From: Auanema rhodensis | Taxonomy: Eukaryota; Nematoda; Chromadorea; Rhabditida; Rhabditidae | NCBI GenBank assembly: GCA_964057225.1 | Contig: OZ059897.1 | Span: 6,386,001 to 6,450,000, forward strand | Length of the DNA: 64,000 bases | Reading direction: 5' to 3' | Shown here: one piece after another, positions 36,991-48,577 of the stretch | How the letters are laid out: every line of letters begins with the position of its first letter | How positions within the stretch are numbered: the first letter of the stretch is position 1 | The notes under the pieces: generated by a model | The model's input: only the letters and a program-made list of their open reading frames with translations | What the model was told of the DNA's origin: nothing | Databases searched by the model: none | Position numbers and translations under genes: made by a program

Positions 36991-37025
<35 letters not shown>
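36963..37025. repeat. Interrupted (CT)n tract
   Basis: CT units interrupted by TATC, 280 bp upstream of the NAGLU start; followed by an (AT)n tract at about 37069-37101. Confidence 0.9.
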
Positions 37026-37069
37026 TCTTACTCCCCTCCCTTTATTTCTAGCAGACACACACATATATA

Positions 37070-37104
<35 letters not shown>

Positions 37105-37308
37105 TATAGTAAACGCCCTCATTCCCTCCCTCTCTTTCTCTATCTGACACCGTTCACCCACCTGTCTTCTGTTTTCCTATTTTTGATTTGTTCCAATATT
37201 TCGTGTTGTAAGTAGATTCATCTTTTCATTTCCTGTCGTCTACCTGAAATTTCATTTTTTTTTAACAAAGATTACTTTTCAGACAAAATCCATCAGATCA
37301 ATTAAGGA

Positions 37309-37671
37309 ATGTATAGATTAATTTTACTATATATTCTTGTCGGATGTATCAATTCTTTAAATTTTCAAGTTCCATACGGAATTAAGCCTTCACCAACTGC
37401 CGTTCATTCCGTTCTTCAACAATTTCCAAATTGGGTTTGTATTTCTTAACATTAATATCTTAGAGATTATAATAGTAGATAGAGATTATAATATTATTCA
37501 TAAACATTCTTCAGATTTCTGATAAATTTTCAATAATTATCCAAGAAGAAAAAAATTATTTGAATGAAGATGAAGTTTTACTAACGTTAAATTCGAATGG
37601 TCAAACTGAAGTTATAGCATCTAGCAGTATTGCTGCTCTTTATGGTATTAACGTAAGTTATGCTTTCTCCC

Positions 37672-37714
<43 letters not shown>

Positions 37715-40616
37715 TCTCTCTCAACCATCTTATACGAATTCCTCTTTTCTCACAGAATTTGATCGAAAATGATACTTTCAGTACTATCTCCGGAATTATT
37801 GTTTTACACAAGTTACATGGGATAACAGTAGCATTGGATCTGAATGTACAGATGCTAAAGTTCATGATGTCATTCGATTACAAACGCCAGCGTAGGATGT
37901 TCTTCGGAAACTATTTGAAAACATAAAACTAACTTTGTTCAGAATACGATATTTCGGTAATCCATATGCATTCAGCTATTCATTTGCTTGGTGGAATTGG
38001 GCTGATTGGGAAAGAATGTTGGACTGGATGGCTTTAAGTAAGTTTTCTTTGTCGTTCAGCCAATATTGAACAGCTTTTACATATCGTAAATAAAGCTTTA
38101 TTTCGAAGTAATTATGTGAATATAGCTTTCACCTTGTATATTTGCAAATTGAATTGAAAATTTGGATCAAAACATCAAGTTATTCTTGTGAAATTCGTTG
38201 ATATGATATCATTTGCAAATGCTTATTTTCTTAAATTTCAGATGGATTTAATATGGCTCTCATGCCAATTGGACAAGAAGCACTATGGAGAGATGTTTAT
38301 ATGAGTATGGGAGTTACAAGAGCAGATTTGGACAAATTCTTTACTGGTCCAGCATATTTAGCATGGTATTGTAGTTGACACATTTTCATTTTCTTCCAAA
38401 AACTAAAAATAAACTATGAGCCATTTCCTACAACGGCAATTCACAAATTCAATGAATCTATTTCAGGAATCGGAATGGAAAATTGAAGAATTGGGGCGGT
38501 AAACTAACTGACGAATTCATGGATTCACAGTTGGATTTAGCAAAAAAGATAATTGCCAGAATGAATGATCTTGGAATCATCCCAGTACTTCCCACATTCT
38601 CAGGTGTTGTTCCTGATAGTATGGAAAGGTATTTCACACTCAAGATACTAAAACCATAAGAATTTTCTGCTCAGTTTTCTTCCGGATCAAAGCTATAATC
38701 GAAATATGTGTTGGAGTTCTTTTAACGAAGATCAGACTTGTTTACTTTCCATTCAACCTACATCAGGTTTATTCCAAGAAATTGCAGATAATTTCATTAA
38801 AAAGGTTCGCTTCAACTACTGATTATCCTGAATATCTTGTTATGTTGAAATACTCTTAAACAAATTCATTATTATATTACTAAAATCTATTTTTTATTCT
38901 TTTAAAGATTATCGGCAGATCTCTCACTTCAAATTTTCAGCAACAAGAAGCATTTGGACTATCAACTCATATCTACAGTGCAGATCCATATGTGGATATG
39001 AAATCCGTATCAGACATACGACAACTGAAGTTATTGGCCAAATCAATTTATACAGGATGTGCTCATAGTGATCATCAATGTATTTGGTTCGTCAATAGCA
39101 TCAGCATGACTAAGCCTAAAAACAATACGTATTTAATCCATTTCAGGCTACTGCAATCGTCAACATTTGAAAAGTGGCCATCAAAATATGTCAAAACGTT
39201 TCTATCTGGTGTTCCGATAGGAAATCTAATAATTTTGGATCAAAAAGCCGAATATCGCTCTTTGTGGGTAGATTATAATTCGTTTTATGGGCATGCTTTC
39301 GTCTGGTGTCTTCAACACAATTCAGGAGGTAGCTCTGAATTACGAGGAAATTTACGTCATATTGAAAAGGTTTCAATTAAAAACAATGTTATAATATGAA
39401 TTATAATAATTTATAATTGTTTTTAGAGCTATCAATATGCTTTACAAGCTGAAAATACGCTTGTGGGAGGTGGATTAACTATGGAAGCAATTAATCAAAA
39501 CTATATTGTTTATCAATATATGATTGACAGAATTTGGAGAAAAGCTTCGGAACCTATTAGTATATGGTATTATACATTCATTTTTAAGAAATTTAAATAA
39601 GAAAAATACAACTCTTCTCAGGTTATCTTCATTTGTTTCATCTCGATATAGTTCTCATGATGAAACGATGCTAAAGGCTTGGAATCTGATTGTGCAATCG
39701 TTCTACTCCGAGCCACTATCAGCAAAGGATTATCCTAATTTTTCGATTTTCCTCTACGAGCGACCAAAGTTTAACCAGAGGATAAAGGTATATATCTTTC
39801 AGATGTTTTCACATAATTTGTTTATTTATTTAGTATTGGTTTGATCCAAAGTTGATTGGAATTATAGCTAACTACTTTACACAGAGTAAGGAAAGCTTAT
39901 GGCATAACAGCTTGTTCCGGTACATTTTTTTCTAACATCACTTTTGTATCTTATTCAACGTTTTTAGTATGGATTACAATGATATAATGAGAGAATATCT
40001 TCAATATGAACTGGGAAACAAGGTCATACTTCAGTTCTATGAGGGATATGGTTTGGGAGATGATGAGATGATGGAATCATCCTGCTTAGATATTCAAAAA
40101 ATGTTTAAAAAAATAAGTCAACACACCAATTATAATCTCCTTGACTATGAGAAAGCCGCTGTAAGCTTAGGATCTACGGATCTAGAACGTAAACAACTAT
40201 CAGAGAATGCTCGAGATCTTTTAACGACGTGGGGCCCAACAGGGCAAAATTTAGGTGAGACAACGGCGTTTAATTAAACTTAACGAAACAAATGCTTCAG
40301 ACTATGCTCAACGAGAATGGTCTGGCTTGATTAGTGATTATTACCAGCCAAGGTGGGCATTCTTCTGTAAATGGGCGTTATCCCATCAATATTTCAACAG
40401 CACATTTTTCAATCAAATGATCTTTGAAAGAGTGGAAGTGCCATTTGTGACAACCTGATCTTTCTTATTTGTGTTAATTTTCTTGTTCCTTCAATTGTTT
40501 AGTTGAGAGCATAGAATACAGGTCAACAGCCTCTTCCAGTGGTCATCAGCATTAACTCTGATCTTCTTCGTTTCATCGAAAAATTTGATAAAATACAGAA
40601 GATTGCCGAACGCTAG
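37309..40616 (+). CDS. Alpha-N-acetylglucosaminidase (NAGLU, GH89)
   Basis: Exons 37309-37434, 37515-37652, 37782-37891, 37943-38037, 38242-38365, 38467-38628, 38675-38804, 38941-39086, 39147-39369, 39427-39566, 39622-39787, 39834-39919, 39968-40254 and 40301 onward join in phase. A direct stop at 40458 gives 608 residues. A weak donor at 40446 and an exon 40515-40616 (encoding PLPVVISINSDLLRF) would give 638, nearer the human length. A signal peptide (MYRLILLYILVGCINS) is present. [40 protein letters not shown] and YYQPRW align closely with human NAGLU, the lysosomal enzyme removing terminal GlcNAc from heparan sulfate. The acid/base region, GADTFNEM in human, reads SADPYVDM, so the Glu is Asp. 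The nucleophile Glu appears kept in GGGLTMEAINQN. A (CT)19 tract fills the second intron. Confidence 0.88.
37674..37711. repeat. (CT)n microsatellite in NAGLU intron
   Basis: About 19 units in intron 37653-37781, pyrimidine-rich on the sense strand. Confidence 0.95.
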
Positions 40617-41315
40617 CAATTCACCTAATTGTTGTAGAAACTTCAAAAAATAAAATAATCCTCAGATCACTAAACTGATTGAAAGATACAAAACGTTAGG
40701 CAAAGAACCTCTACAACACATTCGTTCTTCAACGCAACCTGAATAACTTACTGATTGTTAAATTTACTTCTTTCTTCGATCCTTTCCCTCCGTTTCTCTT
40801 CTTTCCTTGTTTTATTTAATGTCATTTTGACCTCTCTTTCTCACCCCTCTCTCTTTTTTTAATTATTTTTATCTCTCTCCATCTATCTTGCTCTCTCTCT
40901 ATCTATCTTTTGTTTTTTAAAGTAATATATATAACCATTAAAAAATAATAAACTTTTTGTTTTAATAAATTCATGTTCAACAAATGTGAAAAGACAAAAC
41001 ATTGTTTTAATAATTTTCCTTTTCTGATGTTGTATAATTAATAAAATGAAAATATTTTCATAGTAAGCTTGGTAGTTTTCTGAATTTACAATTGTACAAT
41101 GATAATTACAATAAATAAAGATTTTAATAAAGCAAAAAGAAATAAAACTTAATAAAAATCTTAATACAATAATTAATGCTATGGGATTACTCGTTTGAAT
41201 GAAAATGCAGCTTATATGTAAACGAGGATGTCCGCAACTAACCTCACAGTCGGCTGAAAATAATTCAAATATTTAATAAGTTGCTGCTTGTAAATTTTCA
41301 AAGCAATACGCTGGA
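40617..41315 (+). other. Gap between NAGLU and MSH5
   Basis: About 700 bp of T-rich then A-rich sequence on the transcribed side of both genes. It contains the NAGLU 3' UTR, and the distance is long for a standard operon. No gene is seen. Confidence 0.4.
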
Positions 41316-44300
41316 ATGTCAGATGAGGTCGAATCAAAGGAGGCTGAAGGATGGGAAGAGTCGGACAGACCATCAGTGATTCTGTCGTTGTGTTTTAGGT
41401 TCGAACCTTAAAATGAAATATGTATTGAGGTCATTGCAGTGGCGGATTTCTTGGAGCTGCAGCTTATTACCAAGAATCAACAACTATTAAAATGCTAAGA
41501 GATATAGGAGAAGATGCTGATTATCGTACTGTTGATGCCCGTATGTCTATAGAGGATCTTTATGGTTTTGAAAAATTTAATAAACTTTTTTAGTGCTTTA
41601 TCAAATTGAACCAACTGCAATATTGTTAAATAAAGGCCAGGATATATTTTATATTCGTCATGTGTCTCAACGTTGTTAGTACTTTTAATCCAAAATAATA
41701 CAACTTATTAAACGTTCAGGTGGCGTATTAGAAATTCCTGAAAAGGATATAGAAACCGATGATGCCAATCAAGAAGGCGAAAACACTGCTGCAGGTTCCT
41801 AAAAATAATTTTTGAATACTACGGAAGAAATGCTTCAGCTTTAATCAACAGTTATTTATCTAAATGTTCATCGTATGAAAATAATGAAGACCCTGATGAG
41901 GAGGATGAAGCAGACAGTATGGATAAAGCTTCTATACATCTACTTCCAAATGCAGCTTACCGTTAGACTTAAAGTTTTATATATTTTGCAACAAAAATTT
42001 ACAGAATTTGAAGCTGCATCAAAGCGAATAACACAGTTATTTGCCAGTGAATGTTTTAGTGATTGTGAGAAATCTCTCGTTTTAAATTTCCGTTTAGATA
42101 CCAATTCTGTGAATATGGTAAGCTTTTTGTTGTTTTCATCAACTCTTATATGCGTTGCAGATTCGTGCTCTTGGAGCTCTTTTAAGGTATATGGATTCTA
42201 CTAGAACGGGCGTTGAATATGAATCTTTGAATAAAACAACCCCAGTAACCGCTATGAATACCATGGTTGTGTATGGTTTACCATTACTTCATCTCACACG
42301 ATATTCATTTTTGTAGAGAAGAAATGATGGAAATCGATTCTACAACTTACAGAGCTTTAGAAATTTTTGGGGAAAACCGAAAGAAAGAAGTGTTATATCA
42401 ATTCAATATGAAAAACAAGTTATTTAATTTTTAGATTAGTTGGAAGAAAGTTATGTCTTCTGATGGTAGGAAAGCTAGCTTGTTCAGCTTATGTAACAGA
42501 TCCAGATCAACACCTGGCAGAAATATGCTCAGGTGGTCAACGTAGTTCCCACTTCTAATGGTATAGGAATTTTCAGAAAATGGTTTGAACATCCAACTAT
42601 GAACATAGAAAGACTGAAAGAACGGCAAAATGCTATTTCGTATTTCGTACAAGTTTGTACTAAGTAATCTGTTATTTTTAATATATATATATATATTCAG
42701 GAGAGTAACTCAGACACTGTTACAACTCTTCATCAATGTTTAGGACACATTAGGAGCTTAAGAGTGCGTTCAACATGGCAAATACTATGTTTAATCTATA
42801 ATTTAGTTAATTCTACGCAGAATGAGATCTTCCAGCTGCCAAGTTCCTCACTGGGAAAACATGTTCAAGGTACGCACTTTTCAGCTTTCAACTATGTCAA
42901 TAGTTGTAGACTTTACTTTCGCTCGTTGATATTGGTCGTTGCATGAAAGAAAAAGATATTAAATTATCTATTATGAATGATAGCATGAAGTATTTTGGAG
43001 ATGAATTATCTGAAATAACTACTGTTATAGCAACATTGGTAAGAATACTCTGGATATCGGATTTGATTTCATCTTTAGTGTGATTTTGATGAATCGCGAC
43101 TAGAAAATCGACTTGTAGTTAAATCAGGCATTGATAGTGAATTGGATGAAAGTCTGAATATATCTTGTGATTATGTTTTTTTAATAAAAAATTACTTTAG
43201 TTAAACATATATATCGTCAACTACCAGCTATTCTCACTCGTGTTGCTAAGGAAGAAGCCGACCGGCTGCAAGCCGAACGATGCTCGGTTGGGTATATACC
43301 GATGGTTGGATATATACTACAGTTACCAAACAGATTTCCTGTGGAAAATTATCCTGAGTTTGATGTTTCTAGCTGGTTACATCTTTGTTTTTCAATTTCA
43401 GCCTACAACTTTTATTTTCTAATGATAATGACATCAATGTTAAAAGTGATAAAATGGAAAAATTGGATCAAGATTTAGGAGACTTGAAAATGCAGATTAT
43501 TGATAAAGAAACAACAATCATGCTCAGGTTACTTGGAAATTCTATCACGTACTTTCCATTTTTTTAAGATTACAGAAACTTATTTTAAAAGGTAGCTCGT
43601 TAATTCTTGGTGCTTGTAATGGTGCTGCTATTTTGGATGCAGTTATATCATTAGCGATGACAGCAAGATACTATGGGTTTGTTTTAGCAAAATAGGATAT
43701 GTAACTCTTGTAATCATTCAGATGGACACGCCCATCTTTAGTAACTACTCCGGTAATTGAAGCTAGCGAAGTTGTTCATCCCTTGGCTCTCTTAGTTTCG
43801 AAAAAACAGCAGTTTGTTGCTAATCCTGTCCGGTACGTTCTATTATTTTGGAACTTGAACCACTTATTTTCAGAAGCGGACAGAAATATACCAATGTCAA
43901 GATTTTTACGGGCCCAAATGCTTGTGGTAAAAGTGTTTATTTGAAACAAGTTGGAGTTCTTGCGTTTCTTGCCCACATTGGTAGTTTTGTGCCTGCTGAA
44001 AGAGCAGTCATAGGACCTATAAACCGAATAATGACTCGAATGTATACGGTGGATGGAGTTTTAGATGGAATGTCAACGTTTGCTAAAGATCTCACTCAAG
44101 TAAAAATAATATTGTCTGACCAAACTTTATAATAATTCAAGGTTGCAAGTGCTTTGAGAAGGGGAAATCAGATGTCCCTCGTCATCATTGACGAGTTCGG
44201 TAAAGGCACCATGACCGTAAGCAGAATTTAAAGTTATTTATTTGATTCATATTGTCAGGAAGTTGGACTGTCATTATTAACAAGTTCTCTAAATTATTGG

Positions 44301-45729
44301 ATTAGAAAGGGCAAAGAAGGTTGTCCTCATTTATTTGTGGCGTCCCATTTTCACGCTTTACCAAAACTGATTGAAATTGATGAATCAATAGTTTCTTTTA
44401 ACGTAGGTGAACACGAGATTAGCAAATTATTTTTGAATTCAAGACGTTGGAAGTTATACGAAGAGGAGCTCAACTTGATTTCAAATTTCGTTTAGTTGAA
44501 GGGATTGTGAATAAATCTTTTGCTGCCTATACAGCTTCTAAGATGGGCATAGAACAGAGTGTTGTGGACAGAGCCAACGAGGTAGAATGAATAAAATGAT
44601 CAGGATTCAATCCTATTTCAGGTTTATGAACTTTTGAGGAAAGGTGTTGCTCTCTCAGAAGTGAAAGCAATGCAAGAAGAAGAAGAAAAGTGTAATTGGC
44701 TCGCTGAACGGATGGATAATTTCATGTTTGTGATTATCTGTTGCAAACTATTAATCATTTATTTATTTTAGGTATGAACTTGAAACTTGGGACATAGATA
44801 ATACTTCTCTTGAACATTTGATCAGTAGAATAGAAGAAGTTTTCCTTGACGAGGATGAAACATTGACAGCTGTCGACTATAACAAGGTCCCAAAACCATC
44901 TTATTTGGAAGAAGATCTTGCATCAGAACCAAGTAGTGAGCATCAGCAATCTCAATTGCCTAGTTGTGAAGTTGATCATGATCTCAAAATTTCAGTTACA
45001 TAAAAGATTTTCAGAAAGCTAACACAGACTCATGTTCCGCCACTATGTTTCCTGACGAAAATAGTCAAGAAAAGTCCATGGAAGAAGTCTGTCATTCTGA
45101 GGTTTCAGAAAAATCTGAAAGTTCATGCCCGGAAACAGAAAGAAGCATTTTAAAGACCTTGTCATCTCGATCACGAGGGTAAGATAAGTTTTAATAATGA
45201 GTGTTCAACATGATTGTTTCAGGAATTTATCTGTTTCATTCATGATCGAAGAGAATGATACTGAGAAAAAAGTACAATTGCCACCAAGGTATCAATATCA
45301 AAAAAGAGCATTTTTACTTTTTCATCTTTAGTGAAAACGAAACTGCTTTGAATGTTACGCCTGTAAAACTAGCTGAAGAGGATATAATAATTCCCCTTTA
45401 TGATTCTGACGAGGATGATATCCTTCACCTAGATGATAATGTTTTTTTTGTTTTGTTTATAAATTGACTATGTTGACTTTTAGGCAAATATGGAATTCTC
45501 TTTTTCAAAAAATATGTCAATTTTGGATAGTGAGGTACTCACAAACTCGGAAAAAAAACTCGAAAACACAGTAAAATACTTTTTGAATCAAAAGGTTTCA
45601 ATTATGTTCTGTTTTTAGGATGTATCAAATAAAGTAGCTTTCCCGATGAAGAGAACAGTAGATTTATCTTTAATATCTTTACTACCAGGAGAAAAATCTG
45701 TACCTTTGAAGCGATTACGTTCCTGTTAA
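41316..45729 (+). CDS. msh-5: Meiotic MutS homologue MSH5
   Basis: About 20 exons with mostly 43-52 nt introns. The MutS core and clamp align with human MSH5: IRALGALLRYMDSTRTGVEY, LFSLCNRSRSTPGRNMLR, GYIPMVGYILQLP. The ATPase has Walker A TGPNACGKS with YLKQVGVLAFLAHIGSFVPA, the signature loop GMSTFAKDLTQ, and Walker B LVIIDEFGKGT, followed by VASHFHALP. MSH5 pairs with MSH4 on recombination intermediates and promotes crossovers; it lacks the mismatch-recognition domain, as here. After the helix-turn-helix (residues encoded to about 44720) an acidic tail of about 250 residues follows, including NVTPVKL, a consensus CDK site. A long regulated tail also exists in C. elegans MSH-5. One junction near 42765-42815 has no clean GT-AG solution in the preferred frame; all others do. 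Confidence 0.9.
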
Positions 45730-45874
45730 ATTAATACATATAATAATAATAATAATTATAGTCTGAAATATTGTTCTGTGAAAATAATAAATTTGTATTC
45801 CGTTACAATGTTTTCTCAAGTTTTCCACGTATGCGCCACGTGACCAAGTTGCAGCGTTTTCATTTTGTCTAAGC

Positions 45875-47023
45875 ATGATTACGTATTGGTCAGCTTTGTG
45901 TTTTTTATTATTTGTTACTGCGGTAAATGCTGATGGAGAAAGAAGAATAGGTTGAACTATATTTTTTACTTTATTACAAGTTGGATTTTAAAGGTGGAGC
46001 GTGTGTTAACGCTTTGAGAGGATGGTTCTCCCAAAAAGCAGTATCGCTCGACGATGAGCCAGATAGAAACATTGCTACAGTCGATGCAGGCGGTAATGTA
46101 AATTTTCATAAACCAGAGACATCTGCAGCTTTAACTGTAAGAATAAGCGGTTGAGATTAATGTTCAAATACTGTTTAATTTAGTTTGGTTTTGACCAAGG
46201 AATATATACATACGCTTATGCGGGTAAAACTGAATTAACTGTTTTAAGGTAAAAGTAATTATTCTGTATGTGTTTTATTGGTTTGTTTTAGAGTTTACAA
46301 AAAATCTAATCAAGTTAAAAGTGTATTATGTACGTTTGCTTATCCAGATGGAATTTATTCAAAATATCTTCTTAAAAATCTTAGTTGTACTATTAATAAC
46401 GCAAGGTATGAACACTAGCTATTCGATAATTTCTACCTTCTCAATAGGACTAAATCTATCTTTCGTCTTTATGCTCTTGAACAAAATCTTCCTCAAATGG
46501 CTGAAACTGCTGCTGTACCCTGTAAAAATTTGGATCATATGATTTCCTATCGTGCACTTGAAACATATACATTTATTCCTTTGAACCGGCACGTGAGTTT
46601 GTTGAAACTTTTGTCAGATGTGAAACCGTTCAAAAAGTTTGTATCTCTTTTTGATTTGCTTTTACACTATAACAATTTCAGCTCAGAAACTTATGCTTTT
46701 CTGGCTGCTTCAACATTTTTTGCATTAGCTGTTGCCTTGTGGCTGTGCACTGCCTTTGCATTAAACAATCGCTTCAAATCTCATGTTCTAGATAAATGTT
46801 ACAAAATTGTTCAACAAATCAAGAACGGCAGTAAGCTTTGCATTTTTCTTTAACTGATATTTTTCAAATTAAAGTTGCGCGTGATATGACTCAAGTTGGC
46901 ACAGCTCGGGAAACAGAGTGGAGTACAGGTGGTGGTGGTGGTACCTACACATGCACTGCTGGTACAACAGCTGTTACAAAGGGAACAAGAACTGGGACAA
47001 CAGCTCCTGTAACATCATTCTAA
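45875..47023 (+). CDS. Unknown signal-peptide, single-span membrane protein
   Basis: Starts 146 bp after the MSH5 stop, close enough for an operon. Exon 1 encodes a signal peptide (MITYWSALCFLLFVTAVNA) and joins at G|GTGGAGCG to GGACVNALRGWFSQKAVSL. Later exons give GFDQGIYTYAYAGKTELTV, VYKKSNQVKSVLCTFAYPDG and QNLPQMAETAAVPCKNLDHM. A hydrophobic span (ETYAFLAASTFFALAVALWL) precedes a basic, then Gly/Thr-rich tail with a run of five Gly. The junction before the span is best made with a phase-2 donor near 46614. The likely topology is an extracellular domain of about 190 residues with paired cysteines, one membrane span and a cytoplasmic tail. I do not recognise the family; it may be nematode-restricted. 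Confidence 0.65.
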
Positions 47024-47147
47024 GATCTGATTTAATCATAATAATTCATTTAATGTCATTGTTATTAACCTATCTAAATTAAACTATTTTTATTAAAATT
47101 CTTTATCTTTAAATACAATTCAAAATAAAATAACTAAATTCACGAGT

Positions 47148-48025
47148 TTAATTGAAAATTTTTGTTTTTTCTTGTTCATGTACAGCACATAACATTTCAA
47201 AACGATCTGGTGGTAAATTGTTTGATCCTAATTGCCGGAGAAGCATGTTGATTACAATTTTCTGATATAGTTTGGTAAGTTAATTCATAAAATTTCTTAT
47301 ACCTTTCCATTTTGAATAGAAGTATATACACTATCATGCTCATAAAAAGTTCCTATATATTTAGGTTTAGATGTATTTCTGCGATCTCTATAAATAAAAA
47401 TCATTAAGCGAAATCGTTGAGCTATGATGGCTTACGGCTTATCAAGTACCAAAAGGCCACCGTTATATGCTACAGGCTCTACACATAAAGACTTTTTTTT
47501 CAAATACTGTAGAAGATTAGTTCTTTTCATTCTGATGAGAAAAAAAGAAGGATAACAGTGAAAACCGAAAATCAACTTACTGATAATGGTTCATATGCAA
47601 GAGTAAAAACATTGAGCTATTACCGCATTTCTTAGAGTGATAGTATTGGGAGAAGAACTCAGCACAATTTGTCTTAGTATCATATTCAGCGAAAACGCCA
47701 CGATTTTGTTCATCAAAGCTAAAGCAGTTTAATCCTTCAACTGATCAGAACTTAAAACAATCTCACAATAATGCTATTGGTTTAAAAACATTTTTTCCTA
47801 TCTCAGTGTTATCAATTACTATTTGATATCTGCTCCCCTCCTTTTCCGCAACCGGGACAGCAATCTATAATATTCATAATATCATCATATATATATAAAT
47901 CAAAAGAATTTAAAGATACAAATAGAAAGAATAATGAAATTATTTCTAACCGGATATAGAAATGAGCCTTTAGCTTGTATTGAAAGTATGGCATAGCATA
48001 CGAGAAAAAACAACCGCTTTAACAT
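47148..48025 (-). CDS. Small secreted protein of unknown family
   Basis: Six short exons on the minus strand, convergent with the previous gene (124 bp between stops). The start exon encodes a signal peptide, MLKRLFFLVCYAILSIQAKG, and its GTTAGAA donor leads to IAVPVAEKEGSRYQIVIDNT. Then follow DEQNRGVFAEYDTKTNCAEF, FSQYYHSKKCGNSSMFLLL, KKKSLCVEPVAYNGGLLVLD, PKYIGTFYEHDSVYTSIQNG and a C-terminal exon with LLRQLGSNNLPPDRFEMLCA, ending at TAA. The product is about 200 residues with four cysteines after the signal peptide, compatible with two disulfides. Introns of about 48 nt fit the rest of the window. No single long ORF reveals this gene, so it may be missing from automatic gene sets. No family was recognised. 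Confidence 0.6.
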
Positions 48026-48577
48026 ATCGAAAAAAATTAAATGAGATCATTGAGCATCATTTTTTAAAAAAAATAATTTAAAAATCGATATTGAATACGA
48101 ATCTTTAACGTATTAATTGAATGAAGCGGATGATTTACAAGGAATAATCTAGGATTCCCCCTACTCAATTTATAATTTTTTTAAATACCAATTACATTAA
48201 GAATGAAAGCTCATATGTCATTGTTTTTTCGGTTCAAAATTCAAACAAATGTATAATAAAAAGGATAAAAGGATAAGAAAGAAAAAGAACAGAAAAAATA
48301 GAAAATAGAAAATCTTTATTAAAGACATTTAAACAAGAAACAAATTATTTTCTTCAATATTTGAATAATAATAATAATAATAAATATATTTATACCCGTA
48401 TCAATAACATTGTGGCAATTTGTATTGAGATATTAATAATTTTAATATTAAAATTATTATATAATTTAAATAAAAATTACTCTAGAAAAGAGATGACGAT
48501 ATAGCATGTATGAGAGTTTGTGACACTGTAGCTTATAGTAGCAAGTACGACAGTTTCCTACTTTTGCGAGATTTTCT
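48026..48577. other. Intergenic AT-rich spacer
   Basis: 552 bp between two minus-strand genes, with poly-A-like runs and an ATA repeat at about 48367-48383. It should hold the GPCR 3' UTR and the promoter of the small secreted gene. Nothing else is seen. Confidence 0.4.

Larger units (their letters stand above)
29254..37308. other. Gene-poor, microsatellite-rich region
   Basis: About 8 kb without a supported gene. It contains (CT)n, (GA)n and (AT)n tracts, a GAAGAA tract, and more complex islands at 30400-30900 and 35440-36520. The latter carries two perfect TGACGTCA sites and no convincing exon. All long frames here are either microsatellite-encoded or lack splice-consistent structure. It is probably the 5' regulatory region of the downstream NAGLU gene plus intergenic DNA. 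Confidence 0.5.

Noticed and set aside
43240-43422. Frames shadowing MSH5 exons
   Set aside because: They are alternate-frame readings of exons already assigned to MSH5.
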